From Pandoraea vervacti (GTDB lineage: Bacteria; Pseudomonadota; Gammaproteobacteria; Burkholderiales; Burkholderiaceae), in NCBI RefSeq assembly GCF_000934605.2, contig NZ_CP010897.2, forward strand, positions 186,001 through 250,000: a DNA stretch of 64,000 nt. Direction: 5' to 3'. Shown here piece by piece: positions 26,042-35,024 of this stretch. How positions within the stretch are numbered: the stretch's first letter is position 1; each line of letters starts with the position of its first letter. The notes beneath the pieces are model-generated. The model saw nothing but the letters and a program-made list of their open reading frames with translations, was not told the origin of the DNA and ran no database searches. Both the position numbers and the translations under genes were made by a program.

Positions 26042-26833
26042 ATGAGAAGTATGCAAATCATGGAAGACGCGCAGGCGTTGGGCGCGAACGAGGCGAGAGC
26101 ATTGGCGTGCGATGGCGTGTGGTTCGTCTGCTCGCCGCCGTCTGCCCGAAGTCTTTTGCTTGAACTCCAACCGACCGGCAACGCGAGCGCCGCGCGACTG
26201 GAGTTGCCACCGAACTACTGCGGCTTGCTGATGGTCAGCAAAGGCAATCTGCTCGTCAGAGGCGGTACGCTGCACTATCACCGGATCCATTGCGATGTGC
26301 TCGTCAAGCTGCTGGCGTTCATGGACGAAGCGAATGCGACGGGAACGGACCCGCACGACAACTATCGACGCACTGCGGTGCCTGCGTTGCATCGGGTGCC
26401 CGTGCGTGAGCCGTGGTCGGACCGCCGCCAGTGCGAATTGTGGTTCCTCAACCAGATCGCTGCGCCCGGAGAGGGATTTCGCACGATGCTCGACATGCTG
26501 CGCCGTTGCGAATCCTACGACCTGATCCGATTCTTGCTCACACGCGCACCGACCGGTGGCACGTTGCGGCACATGTGCACCAAATACGGTGTGTCCTATT
26601 CGCACTTCCGGCGACTGTGCCGAGGCGCGCTCGGCGAATCCGCCAAAATCGCGTTGCGCGACTGGCGCATGGCGCGTTCCATGCTGGAAGTTGCCCAGGG
26701 CAACGACAGCTTTACGGAGATCGCGCTGCGCAACGGCTACGCGTCGTCGTCGCACTTCTCCACCGAAATCAAGGAACTGATCGGCATGTCGCCGACCAGT
26801 GCCGCCGGTGCGTTGCGAACGCTGGCTCGATGA
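26042..26833 (+). CDS. AraC-type T3SS regulator (InvF/BsaN-like)
   Basis: 263 residues from ATG 26042 (GAGG 5 nt ahead); upstream Met codons at 25907 and 26006 keep the frame open but lack ribosome sites. The N-terminal 150 residues have no named fold. The C-terminal 100 carry the AraC helix-turn-helix pair (LRHMCTKYGVSYSHFRRLCR; FTEIALRNGYASSSHFSTEIKELIGMSP). In Salmonella InvF and in Burkholderia BsaN the protein acts only with the chaperone SicA/BicA bound, coupling effector transcription to secretion; both genes are here, so the same logic is expected. Stop overlaps the sctC ATG (ATGA). Confidence 0.88.
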   Translation: MRSMQIMEDAQALGANEARALACDGVWFVCSPPSARSLLLELQPTGNASAARLELPPNYCGLLMVSKGNLLVRGGTLHYHRIHCDVLVKLLAFMDEANATGTDPHDNYRRTAVPALHRVPVREPWSDRRQCELWFLNQIAAPGEGFRTMLDMLRRCESYDLIRFLLTRAPTGGTLRHMCTKYGVSYSHFRRLCRGALGESAKIALRDWRMARSMLEVAQGNDSFTEIALRNGYASSSHFSTEIKELIGMSPTSAAGALRTLAR

Positions 26834-28998
26834 ACAGGGCGTATTACGTCGCCTGCGCCCTGGCGGCAGCAGGCGTGTCGAAGGCCGCCGTCGCGTCCTG
26901 GGCCATGGCGCTGTCGTCGGCAGGGGCGCTCGAAGGACGGCCCATGGGCGCGGACCCGGCGAACACGGGCACGAGCGCGCCTGCGCCGCAGGTCCCGCCT
27001 CAGATCACGCCTCAGGTCCGGGCGCCCACGCCAACAGCACCGACGCCGGTGCCGACAGCGGCGCCGGCCAAAGCGCCAAAGGCGCCGTCGAACGTGCTGC
27101 CGGCCGGCGAGTCCGGGCGTGGCGGCTACGTTGCGCGCAACGACAATCTGCGCGAGTTCTTCGCGGCGCTGTCGCCTTATCTGGGTCGTCCGGTGATCGT
27201 CAGCAACCTTGCCGCGAAGAAACAGGTCTCGGGCGACTTCGATCTGTCCAATGCCCGCACGCTACTCGAATCGATGGCAACGAAGCTGGGCCTGATCTGG
27301 TACCACGACGGCCAGTCGATCTTCGTCTACGACGCCTCCGAGATTCGCAATGCCACCGTCTCGATGAACTACTCGTCGCTCGGCGATCTGGAGTCGTATC
27401 TGCGCAGCGCGGGGCTGTACGACCGCCGCTATCCGATCCGCGGAGAGTCCGGCAGCAAAGTGTTTTATGTCTCGGGACCGCCCGTATTCGTCGACCTGGT
27501 GCTCGCCGCGTCGCGCTCGATCGACCGTGTCATGGTCAGCGATATTCCGGCGGCAGGCCCCGATCAGATCGGCGTGGTGCGCATGGATAACGCATTCGTG
27601 TCCGATCGCACCTATCAGATGCGCGACGAGAAAATCGTCATTCCCGGCATGGCGTCGGTCATTACGCAACTGGTGCAATCGTCGCGCGCCGGTGCCGGCA
27701 GCGTGACACCGCCCGCGACGCAACTGCCGCTCTCGCCGCAAGACACGCGTCATGCTGCCAATCCCAACGCCGGCGCATTGCCGCCGCCGATTCCGGGGCT
27801 GGGTGCGCCGGCGGCGCTCAATCCTGCCACGTCGCCGGGCGTGCCCGGGGAGCGGGCGCCGGGGCACGGACAGGTCATCGTGCAGCCCTACACCGCAGGC
27901 AACAGCCTGCTCGTGCGCGGCACGGCCGAGCAGGTCGAGCGGGTGGGACGTCTCGTGTCCCGGCTCGATGCGCCGCGCCGTCACATCGAGCTCTCGCTCT
28001 GGATCATCGATGTGCGCAAAGAAGCGCTCGATGCCCTGGGCGTGGACTGGTCGGGTGGCGTCGGCATCGGTTCGAAGTTCGGTGTGTTGCTCAATGCAAC
28101 CGCGCCCGTCAGCACGCTCGATGGCGTGCGCTTCCTTGCCAAAATCCAGGCGATGGCCTCGACCGGGCAGGCGACGGTCGTATCGCGTCCCGTGATTCTC
28201 ACGCAAGAGAACATTCCCGCGCTGTTCGACGGCAGTCAGACGTTCTATGTGCCGCTCGAAGGCGAGCGCACGACGGACCTGCGCAGCGTGACGTACGGGA
28301 CCATGATCAGCGTGTGGCCGCGCTTTGCCGGTCACGACGAAATCGAGATGACGCTCAACATCGAAGACGGGACGAGCGCGCCGGGTAAGGAGTCCGATGG
28401 CGACAGCAGCAAGTACACGGTGCTGCCGACGGTGTCGCGCACACGAATCAGCACCATCGCACGCGTGCCGCAGGGCAAGAGTCTGCTGATCGGCGGTTAT
28501 ACGCGCGACAGCGGCGATACGGTCGAGAAGAAGATTCCGCTGCTCGGCGACATTCCCTGGCTGGGACGCGTCTTTCGCTACAACAGCACGTCGCAGAACA
28601 ACAACGTGCGCGTCTTTCTGATTCAGCCACGCGAGATCGACGGTCCGCTCATGCGCGATGCGAGCGATATCGCTGCCGACACCCTGGCGACGCTGCCTTA
28701 TCCGACGCAGGACGTACCGAAAGATCTGCGGCGCATTACCGGGCTGGATACGCACGGCGCGACGAACCGTGTCGCCGACCCGGCCTCGGACGTGTCCGCC
28801 GCCGGTGCGGCCGCAGCGCCCCCTCAGGCACCGTCCCACGTGTCCCCCGATGCGTCTGCCCAGGCGCCGGACCCGCTGCCGGCGCACGCGCCTGCCGAGG
28901 CACAACCCTCACAGTTGTCGACGGGAGCCGGCACCGAGTTGCTCGCCCCCGGCGATGCCACCCCTCACTACACGGGAGTCGACCGTGCCAGATCTTAA
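26830..28998 (+). CDS. sctC: T3SS outer-membrane secretin SctC (InvG/BsaO-like)
   Basis: 722 residues. A signal sequence (about 1-38), a Pro-rich linker (NTGTSAPAPQVPPQ, to 90), the N0 and N1/N3 ring domains (YVARNDNLREFFAALSPYLG; the TAGNSLLVRGTAEQVERV motif) and the secretin channel domain ending in VEKKIPLLGDIPWLGRVF. The C-terminal 120 residues after the channel are a Pro/Ala-rich tail. The family is piloted by InvH; no InvH homologue is seen nearby. ATG overlaps the regulator's stop. Confidence 0.95.
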   Translation: MNRAYYVACALAAAGVSKAAVASWAMALSSAGALEGRPMGADPANTGTSAPAPQVPPQITPQVRAPTPTAPTPVPTAAPAKAPKAPSNVLPAGESGRGGYVARNDNLREFFAALSPYLGRPVIVSNLAAKKQVSGDFDLSNARTLLESMATKLGLIWYHDGQSIFVYDASEIRNATVSMNYSSLGDLESYLRSAGLYDRRYPIRGESGSKVFYVSGPPVFVDLVLAASRSIDRVMVSDIPAAGPDQIGVVRMDNAFVSDRTYQMRDEKIVIPGMASVITQLVQSSRAGAGSVTPPATQLPLSPQDTRHAANPNAGALPPPIPGLGAPAALNPATSPGVPGERAPGHGQVIVQPYTAGNSLLVRGTAEQVERVGRLVSRLDAPRRHIELSLWIIDVRKEALDALGVDWSGGVGIGSKFGVLLNATAPVSTLDGVRFLAKIQAMASTGQATVVSRPVILTQENIPALFDGSQTFYVPLEGERTTDLRSVTYGTMISVWPRFAGHDEIEMTLNIEDGTSAPGKESDGDSSKYTVLPTVSRTRISTIARVPQGKSLLIGGYTRDSGDTVEKKIPLLGDIPWLGRVFRYNSTSQNNNVRVFLIQPREIDGPLMRDASDIAADTLATLPYPTQDVPKDLRRITGLDTHGATNRVADPASDVSAAGAAAAPPQAPSHVSPDASAQAPDPLPAHAPAEAQPSQLSTGAGTELLAPGDATPHYTGVDRARS

Positions 28999-30127
28999 TG
29001 TCCACCGGCCCTCGCCATCGTCATATTCCGACGCCTCCGCCAAAACCTATTCGGGCCGCCAGCGCGCCACGCGAACGTCGGACGACGACGACGGTCCGCA
29101 GCGCCTGATCACCGGCGGGCCTGTCGCCGATATTCGACGCGCGTCGGAGTCGAGCGACGAAATGTCGTCCGCCATGGCCCAATTCCGTCTGCGCGCCAAT
29201 CGCAAGGAAGAGAACCGGGGCATGGCGCAGAGCTATGACTACATTCTCGAAGAGGACGCCCCGAACAAGATTCGCGAGATCCTCGGCGCGGCGTGGGTAT
29301 CCCCCGAGGAACTGACGCGTTTGTTGCACAAGGCGTTTGACGACGTCAGCGACCGCTGGCTCGCCCTGCAGGCGCTCGACACGCAGCGTCACCTGCTCAG
29401 TGTCGCGCAGCAACTTGCCCTCGAAACCGTCATCGCGCAGGCCGAGGCAGCCCCGCCCGAGGAGATTCGCGCGCGCAAGGCGGGCGTGCACTGCGCCATC
29501 AAGGCGCGACTCTACGGCCACGCCATGACGCTCGAATTTGCGCCGAATCTGCTGCGCGCGGCGTACCGAAGCTTTCTCACGGCCGAAGCGCCGGATATCG
29601 AGATCTATCAGACATGGATCTCGGGCTTCGGCTTCGAGCGGCGCGAACAGGTGCTCGACTTCATGGAAGGGGCCATCGTCGACGACATGCGTGCCGACGA
29701 CCCCAGCAGCACGCCGGGGCAATTCGCGTCGTCGCTCGGGCGTCTCACGACATTGCGCAGCCTGCGCACGCTCGAACATGGCTTCGTGCTGCTCGTGAGC
29801 GGCAGTGCGCTGGCGGCGCCGTTCAATTCGCAAGAGAAGGACTGGCTGCATTTCCTGCTCGTCGTTCTGACCGACCCCACGGCACTGGACGAATCGCTGC
29901 GCTACACCATGGGCGTGGGCGCGATTACGCGCGAGATTCGCGAACACAGCCAGCTACTCAATCTCTTGCTGTTCGCGTGTCAGAAGTTGCCCGGCGAGCC
30001 ATTGCAGAGCCAGGAGGATCGCGATGCCATCATCACCGGACTTCGCGAGCTGGGCACGGCTGCCTATGCCCGAGAAAGCAGCGCTGCGGCAGCCGATCCC
30101 GTTTCGCGGCATCGTCGGAGCGTGTAA
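28985..30127 (+). CDS. sctW: T3SS gatekeeper SctW (InvE/BsaP-like)
   Basis: 380 residues; controls the order of translocator and effector export. GTG start at 28985 after GGGAG, overlapping the sctC end by 14 nt. Length matches InvE. The N-terminus (1-90) is polar and disordered, then helical modules (ILGAAWVSPEELTRLLHKAFDDVS; TLEFAPNLLRAAYRSFL; EQVLDFMEGAIVDDMRADD), the HrpJ/TyeA-like arrangement. Stop TAA shares a base with the sctV ATG. Confidence 0.85.
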   Translation: MPDLNVHRPSPSSYSDASAKTYSGRQRATRTSDDDDGPQRLITGGPVADIRRASESSDEMSSAMAQFRLRANRKEENRGMAQSYDYILEEDAPNKIREILGAAWVSPEELTRLLHKAFDDVSDRWLALQALDTQRHLLSVAQQLALETVIAQAEAAPPEEIRARKAGVHCAIKARLYGHAMTLEFAPNLLRAAYRSFLTAEAPDIEIYQTWISGFGFERREQVLDFMEGAIVDDMRADDPSSTPGQFASSLGRLTTLRSLRTLEHGFVLLVSGSALAAPFNSQEKDWLHFLLVVLTDPTALDESLRYTMGVGAITREIREHSQLLNLLLFACQKLPGEPLQSQEDRDAIITGLRELGTAAYARESSAAAADPVSRHRRSV

Positions 30128-32202
30128 TGCCCGCAGCGTTGCTCAACGATCTGCGGGGGCGTCCCGAGATCGTCATCCTGATTCTCATGTCATGCGTGAT
30201 CGCCATGCTGGTGATCCCGCTGCCGACGTATCTGGTCGACTTTCTCATCGGCATCAACATCGCGATTTCCGTACTCCTGTTTCTGGGGGCGTTTCACATC
30301 GAGAAGATCCTGAACTTCTCGTCGTTCCCGTCGATGCTGCTGATCACCACGCTGTTCCGGCTGGCTTTGTCGATCAGTACGACGCGCCTCATTCTCATCG
30401 ACGCCGACGCGGGCAAGATCATCGATTCGTTCGGGCAGTTCGTGATAGGCGACAGTCTGGCGGTCGGGTTCGTGGTGTTCGCCATCGTCACGATCGTGCA
30501 GTTCATCGTGATTGCGAAGGGTTCGGAGCGTGTGGCGGAAGTCGCGGCGCGTTTCTCGCTCGACGGCATGCCGGGCAAGCAGATGAGCATCGATGCCGAC
30601 GTGAAGGCCGGCACGCTCGACAACGACGGCGCGCGAGAGCGGCGCAGCGTGCTGGAGCGAGAAAGTCAGTTGTACGGCTCATTCGACGGCGCGATGAAGT
30701 TCGTCAAGGGCGATGCCATTGCGGGCATCGTCATCATCTTCGTCAATCTGATCGGCGGCATCATCGTGGGCATGACGCAGCGCGGCATGGAACTCAGCGG
30801 TGCACTCACGACGTACACGACGCTCACCATCGGCGACGGCCTCGTCGCCCAGATTCCCGCGCTGCTGATCTCGGTCGCGGCGGGCTTCGTCGTCACCCGT
30901 GTGAATGGCGAGGCCGACAACATGGGGCGCACCATCATCAGCCAGTTGATGGGCAACCGCTTCGTGCTCGGTGCGACCGCACTGCTCACGCTGATCATCG
31001 GCACGTTGCCGGGTTTTCCGTTCGTCACGTTTACGCTGCTGTCCTGTCTGCTGGCGCTGGCGTGCTACTTCGCCAAATCCGCGCCGGCATCGCATGGCAG
31101 AACGAGCAAGGCCGGTGCTGCCGCAGACGCCTCCGGCAAGGGGAAGAAGCCCGGCGCCGGGCCGCAGGCCCAGAGCTCGCTGGCGTCCATCGACAATCTC
31201 GACAACGTGGCGCCGTCGACCGCGCCGCTCGCGGTCGTGATTCCCTCGGCTCAGGTGCCGGCGTTCGAAGGTGCGAACTTCCCACAGCGCGTACGCAGTC
31301 AGTTCTTCACCGACTTCGGCGTGCACCTGCCGGAAGTGTTGTTGCAGGGATCGCCCGCGCTCAACGCTTCGCGAGCGGCGGTGTACATCAACGAGGTTCG
31401 TGCCGACGAGTTCGTCATCTTCTACGACCGCGTGCGTGTCGACGCCTACACCGGTGAAATCGCGTCTTTGGGTTTCGAGCCCGTCTTCTCGGGGCCGGAG
31501 CGTGGCCGATGCGCGTGGGTGACGCCGGAACAGGGAGAGACGCTCGCCGCAATGCGTCACCTGACGCATGCGCCCGCCGACGAGTTGTATCAGAGCCTGG
31601 CGGTATTGCTCACCCGCCACGTCAACGAGTTCTTTGGGATCCAGGAAACGAAGAAGCTACTCGATCTCGTGGAGCAGCACTACCCCGATCTGGTCAAGGA
31701 GGTGCTGCGTCACGTGGCCTTGCAGCGCGTGTCGGAAATCCTCCAGCGACTGGTCATGGAGCGCATTTCCGTACGCAACATGAAACTCGTGATGGAAGTG
31801 CTCGCCATGTGGGCGCCCCGCGAAAAGGACGTGCTCAATCTTGTCGAGCACGTGCGCGGTGCGCTTGGCCGCTACATCTGCAACAAGTTTCTGCGCAACG
31901 GGGAACTGCGCGTCGTCATGTTGTCCGCGGAGATCGAGGAGAGCGTGCGCCGCTCGATTCGTCAGACGGCGGGCGGCGCGTTCGTGAACATGGACCCGAA
32001 GGATGCCGAGTCGCTGCTCGACCGTGTGGCGCTGGCGCTCGACGGGTCGGGACGTCCGCACAAGGATGTGGTGTTGCTCGCCTCGGTGGACGTGCGTCGC
32101 TTCGTGAAGAAGCTGGCCGAGACACGGTTCCGCGATCTGGAAGTGCTGTCGTTCGGCGAACTGGTCGACGGCGTGTCCGTCAACGTCATCAGCACGATCT
32201 GA
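30127..32202 (+). CDS. sctV: T3SS export gate protein SctV (InvA/BsaQ-like)
   Basis: 691 residues: eight N-terminal membrane segments with the FHIPEP family core (FSSFPSMLLITTLFRLALSIS; TRLILIDADAGKIIDSFGQFV, and the MPGKQMSIDADVKAGTLD loop), then the cytoplasmic nonameric-ring domain (about 370-691). It begins TAATG with sctW. A linker of about 35 residues rich in Gly/Lys/Ser (KAGAAADASGKGKKPGAG) joins the two halves, longer than in InvA. No chaperone gene (invB in Salmonella) lies between it and sctN. Confidence 0.97.
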   Translation: MPAALLNDLRGRPEIVILILMSCVIAMLVIPLPTYLVDFLIGINIAISVLLFLGAFHIEKILNFSSFPSMLLITTLFRLALSISTTRLILIDADAGKIIDSFGQFVIGDSLAVGFVVFAIVTIVQFIVIAKGSERVAEVAARFSLDGMPGKQMSIDADVKAGTLDNDGARERRSVLERESQLYGSFDGAMKFVKGDAIAGIVIIFVNLIGGIIVGMTQRGMELSGALTTYTTLTIGDGLVAQIPALLISVAAGFVVTRVNGEADNMGRTIISQLMGNRFVLGATALLTLIIGTLPGFPFVTFTLLSCLLALACYFAKSAPASHGRTSKAGAAADASGKGKKPGAGPQAQSSLASIDNLDNVAPSTAPLAVVIPSAQVPAFEGANFPQRVRSQFFTDFGVHLPEVLLQGSPALNASRAAVYINEVRADEFVIFYDRVRVDAYTGEIASLGFEPVFSGPERGRCAWVTPEQGETLAAMRHLTHAPADELYQSLAVLLTRHVNEFFGIQETKKLLDLVEQHYPDLVKEVLRHVALQRVSEILQRLVMERISVRNMKLVMEVLAMWAPREKDVLNLVEHVRGALGRYICNKFLRNGELRVVMLSAEIEESVRRSIRQTAGGAFVNMDPKDAESLLDRVALALDGSGRPHKDVVLLASVDVRRFVKKLAETRFRDLEVLSFGELVDGVSVNVISTI

Positions 32203-32246
32203 ACGGTGAAGACATCGACATCGCCGACATCGCCGAAAGCAGCCAT

Positions 32247-33575
32247 ATGGAAGAACACGCCATGGAGTCATTGAAGCGCCCACCGCGGCTCGTGCGGCAG
32301 CTGTCGCTCATCTCGCGTATCGCAGGGCATACGGCGGAAGCGTGCATTCCGGGCGTGACGATAGGCGAGATCTGCGAGATTCGCCGGACGTGGCGCGACG
32401 CGCACATCGTCGGGCAGGCGCAAGTCATCGCCGTGCACGACGACCGTGCAGTGCTCAGTCTGTTTGCCGCTACGCAGGGATTGTCCTGCGATTCGGCGCT
32501 GATGCCCACGGGGCGTCAGGCGACCTGTCGTCCCCACGACGAATGGCGCGGTGCGGTGCTCGATGCGGGGGGCGGCGTGGTGGACCGCATCGACGGCCGA
32601 CCTCGGACGCCATTGCGTGCATCGACGCCGGAGCGGGTGCTGCTCGCCCCCGCATTGCCCTACGACAACCGTGTCGGCGTCGATACGGGCCTGCATACCG
32701 GTTTGCGTGCCATCGATGCGCTCATGCCCTGTGGCATCGGTCAGCGTGTGGGCATCTTCGCGCCGGCGGGGTGCGGCAAGACGTCGTTCCTGAGTGCGCT
32801 GATGGCCGGCGTGGAAGTGGACACGACCGTCATCGCGCTGATCGGCGAGCGCGGTCGTGAAGTGGTGGAAATCGTCGACGAATTGCGTGCGTCGCCGGGC
32901 GCGCACCGCTGTGTCGTGATCTTCGCGACCTCGGATGCGCCAGCGGTCACGCGTCGCAACGCCGCGTTGCTCGCCACCACGGTCGCCGAACATTTCCGCG
33001 ATCAGGGGCACCGCGTGGCGCTCTTCGTCGATTCTCTCACGCGTTATGTGCGCGCGTGTCGCGATCTCGCCCTCGCGACCGGCGAGTTGCCAATGCGCGC
33101 CGGCGTGCCCGCCTCCGTCTACACCAGTCTGCCGCAATTGCTCGAGCGCGCCGGTGCGTCCAGGCACGGCAGCATCACGGCCTTCTACACCGTGCTCATG
33201 GAAGACGAGGAGATGCCCGACCCGATGGCCGAAGAGATCCGCTCCATTCTCGATGGCCACATTCATCTGAGCGCGCAACTCGCTCACCGCAACCACTACC
33301 CGGCCATCGATGTACTGCGCAGTGTGAGCCGGGTCGCAACGCGTGTCTCGAGCGAGGAGCATCTGCGCGCCGCCGGTGCGTTACGGGCTTGTCTGGCGCG
33401 GCTCGAGTCGTTGCAGACGCTCGTGGATCTGGGCGAATACCGCCCGGGCGCGAATGCGCAGGACGACCGCGCGATGGAAGCGAAGCCGCATATCGACGCC
33501 TTCTTGCGGCAAGCGAGAGGGGAGTGGTCGTCGGCGGAGCGAACGCTGGAGAGGCTTTATGAAATCGTGGGTTGA
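32247..33575 (+). CDS. sctN: T3SS ATPase SctN (InvC/BsaS-like)
   Basis: 442 residues. Releases chaperones and unfolds cargo at the sorting platform. Walker A GIFAPAGCGKTSF (about 170-182), GERGREVVEIVDEL, Walker B region VALFVDSLTRY, and the T3SS ATPase signature VPASVYTSLPQLLERAG. ATG 32247 is chosen; an in-frame ATG at 32262 is possible. Overlaps sctO by 17 nt. Confidence 0.97.
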   Translation: MEEHAMESLKRPPRLVRQLSLISRIAGHTAEACIPGVTIGEICEIRRTWRDAHIVGQAQVIAVHDDRAVLSLFAATQGLSCDSALMPTGRQATCRPHDEWRGAVLDAGGGVVDRIDGRPRTPLRASTPERVLLAPALPYDNRVGVDTGLHTGLRAIDALMPCGIGQRVGIFAPAGCGKTSFLSALMAGVEVDTTVIALIGERGREVVEIVDELRASPGAHRCVVIFATSDAPAVTRRNAALLATTVAEHFRDQGHRVALFVDSLTRYVRACRDLALATGELPMRAGVPASVYTSLPQLLERAGASRHGSITAFYTVLMEDEEMPDPMAEEIRSILDGHIHLSAQLAHRNHYPAIDVLRSVSRVATRVSSEEHLRAAGALRACLARLESLQTLVDLGEYRPGANAQDDRAMEAKPHIDAFLRQARGEWSSAERTLERLYEIVG

Positions 33576-34014
33576 GGCGAGACGTCTATGCCGTGGGTCC
33601 TCACAGATGAAGCGATTGCAGGAGCGGGAATTGCAAAGCATCGCGGTGCAGGACACGGCGCTCGCCGACCGGTATGCCGCGCTGGCGTCGCAACGCGACG
33701 CGATCCTCGCACTGATCGCGTCTTCGAAGCCGTCGCAGTGCGAATCGGATATGGCGGGGCTGCGCGGCGGCATGCGCACGACGTCGATGCTGCGACAGCA
33801 GGTGCGGGACATCGAAGTCACGCTGACGACACTGGCGGAGTCGCGCGAGCAACTCGCAACCGACCGGGATCTGGCGGAAAACGAATGGCGCCGCTGGTGG
33901 AGGAAGGAGACGAAGTACACACGTCTGGCGAAGCTGCTGCGCAGCGAAGCGCACAAACGTCAGGCATTCGTTGAGAGTGGTGAACTTGAGGAGCGTCAGT
34001 CATGGGGCCCATGA
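33559..34014 (+). CDS. sctO: T3SS central stalk protein SctO (InvI/SpaM-like)
   Basis: 151 residues, almost entirely helical and basic (ALADRYAALASQRDAIL; VTLTTLAESREQLATDRD), the coiled-coil hairpin that connects ATPase and export gate. Start after GGAGAGG inside the end of sctN; InvI has 147 residues. Recognised from position, size and coiled coil rather than motif. Confidence 0.85.
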   Translation: MKSWVEARRLCRGSSQMKRLQERELQSIAVQDTALADRYAALASQRDAILALIASSKPSQCESDMAGLRGGMRTTSMLRQQVRDIEVTLTTLAESREQLATDRDLAENEWRRWWRKETKYTRLAKLLRSEAHKRQAFVESGELEERQSWGP

Positions 34015-35024
34015 GCGAAGCAGTCACGGTAGCGGCGTCGGTCGGACCGACGGCGCCGGGTTTGCAGCAGTCCGACGAAAAATCGATGCGCGATCGGGTT
34101 GACGAAGCCCGACGCCAGCACGATTCCGATCGCCGTGAGCACGAGACGCCGCTCGACGCAGCGCTCGTCTGGTTAATGCACGTGCCGCAGGAGCGCGCGG
34201 CGCCCCTGTCGTTCGACGAGCGGCGTGGTGCGCCACGAACGGACAACGACAGCGAGGCTTCGTCGCGCAAGCGCGCTGCTGAAGACGCTGAGCGAGCCGA
34301 GCGCGTTGAGCGCATTGAGCGCCGTTTGCGCGACGAGGCGGGCATTGCCGCCGAGCGACGCGCGGCGAAGGCGAGCGAATCGCCGCCCCCGCTGGCGCGC
34401 ACGGGGGACGCACACGCAGCGGGGGCGCCGTCAGGACCCGGAGACGCCGGCGGAGGTACGGCGGATCCGTCCGCAGCGGCGCACGCGGGTGAGCAGGCCG
34501 TGGCAAACGCGAAGGAGGCACAAACGGTCCCGTCCGCGACCGACGCTGCACGGAGCGCGCAGGCGATGCCGGAGAGCGAGGCGTCCAGGCCACGCCGCCA
34601 TGGCATGGCCGAACCGGGCCCGTCCGGCATGCCCGGACTTGCGCTGCCCAACGCGCAACGACCCGCCCTGCATCGGCCGGCGCAAAGCGCGCCCCCACGC
34701 CTGCCTCGGGGTGCGCAGTCGCCGGCACACCTGCTGCTGCCGAGAGACGAAGGCGCTACGCGGACCCCGGGCGCGGGAGAGAGCCTGCGCTACGCGTTCG
34801 GCAGTTGGGGACGAGGGCATTTCGTCAACGTTCAGGTCGTGCAGACGGACGGCCGCCGTAGCTTTGTGCTCGGTGCGTCGGACCTCGTCGTGCAGCGACG
34901 TCTGTCGGCGGCATTGCCGGGCGCGGCGGACGGTGTCTCGTTGCCAAGGGGGCCGCAGGGCATGGATCCGCATGCCGTCAAGGCGATCGAATCGATGGGT
35001 GAGAACGCCGACGAGGCGTCGTGA
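34002..35024 (+). CDS. sctP: T3SS needle-length/specificity regulator SctP (InvJ/SpaN-like)
   Basis: 340 residues. A charged, low-complexity N-terminal two thirds (heptad-like DEARRQHDSDRREHE; RAERVERIERRLRDEAG; then Ala/Pro-rich) and a short folded C-terminal domain (YAFGSWGRGHFVNVQVVQTD, FVLGASDLVVQRRLSAAL), the SpaN family layout. SpaN/InvJ act as secreted rulers and as triggers of the substrate switch with SctU. ATG 34002 after GAGGAG; ATG 34011 is also in frame. Confidence 0.85.
   Translation: MGPMSEAVTVAASVGPTAPGLQQSDEKSMRDRVDEARRQHDSDRREHETPLDAALVWLMHVPQERAAPLSFDERRGAPRTDNDSEASSRKRAAEDAERAERVERIERRLRDEAGIAAERRAAKASESPPPLARTGDAHAAGAPSGPGDAGGGTADPSAAAHAGEQAVANAKEAQTVPSATDAARSAQAMPESEASRPRRHGMAEPGPSGMPGLALPNAQRPALHRPAQSAPPRLPRGAQSPAHLLLPRDEGATRTPGAGESLRYAFGSWGRGHFVNVQVVQTDGRRSFVLGASDLVVQRRLSAALPGAADGVSLPRGPQGMDPHAVKAIESMGENADEAS

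Noticed and set aside
27262..28905. A 547-codon minus-strand open frame over the secretin gene
   Set aside because: His/Arg-rich composition typical of antisense frames in GC-rich genes; the plus strand holds an intact secretin.
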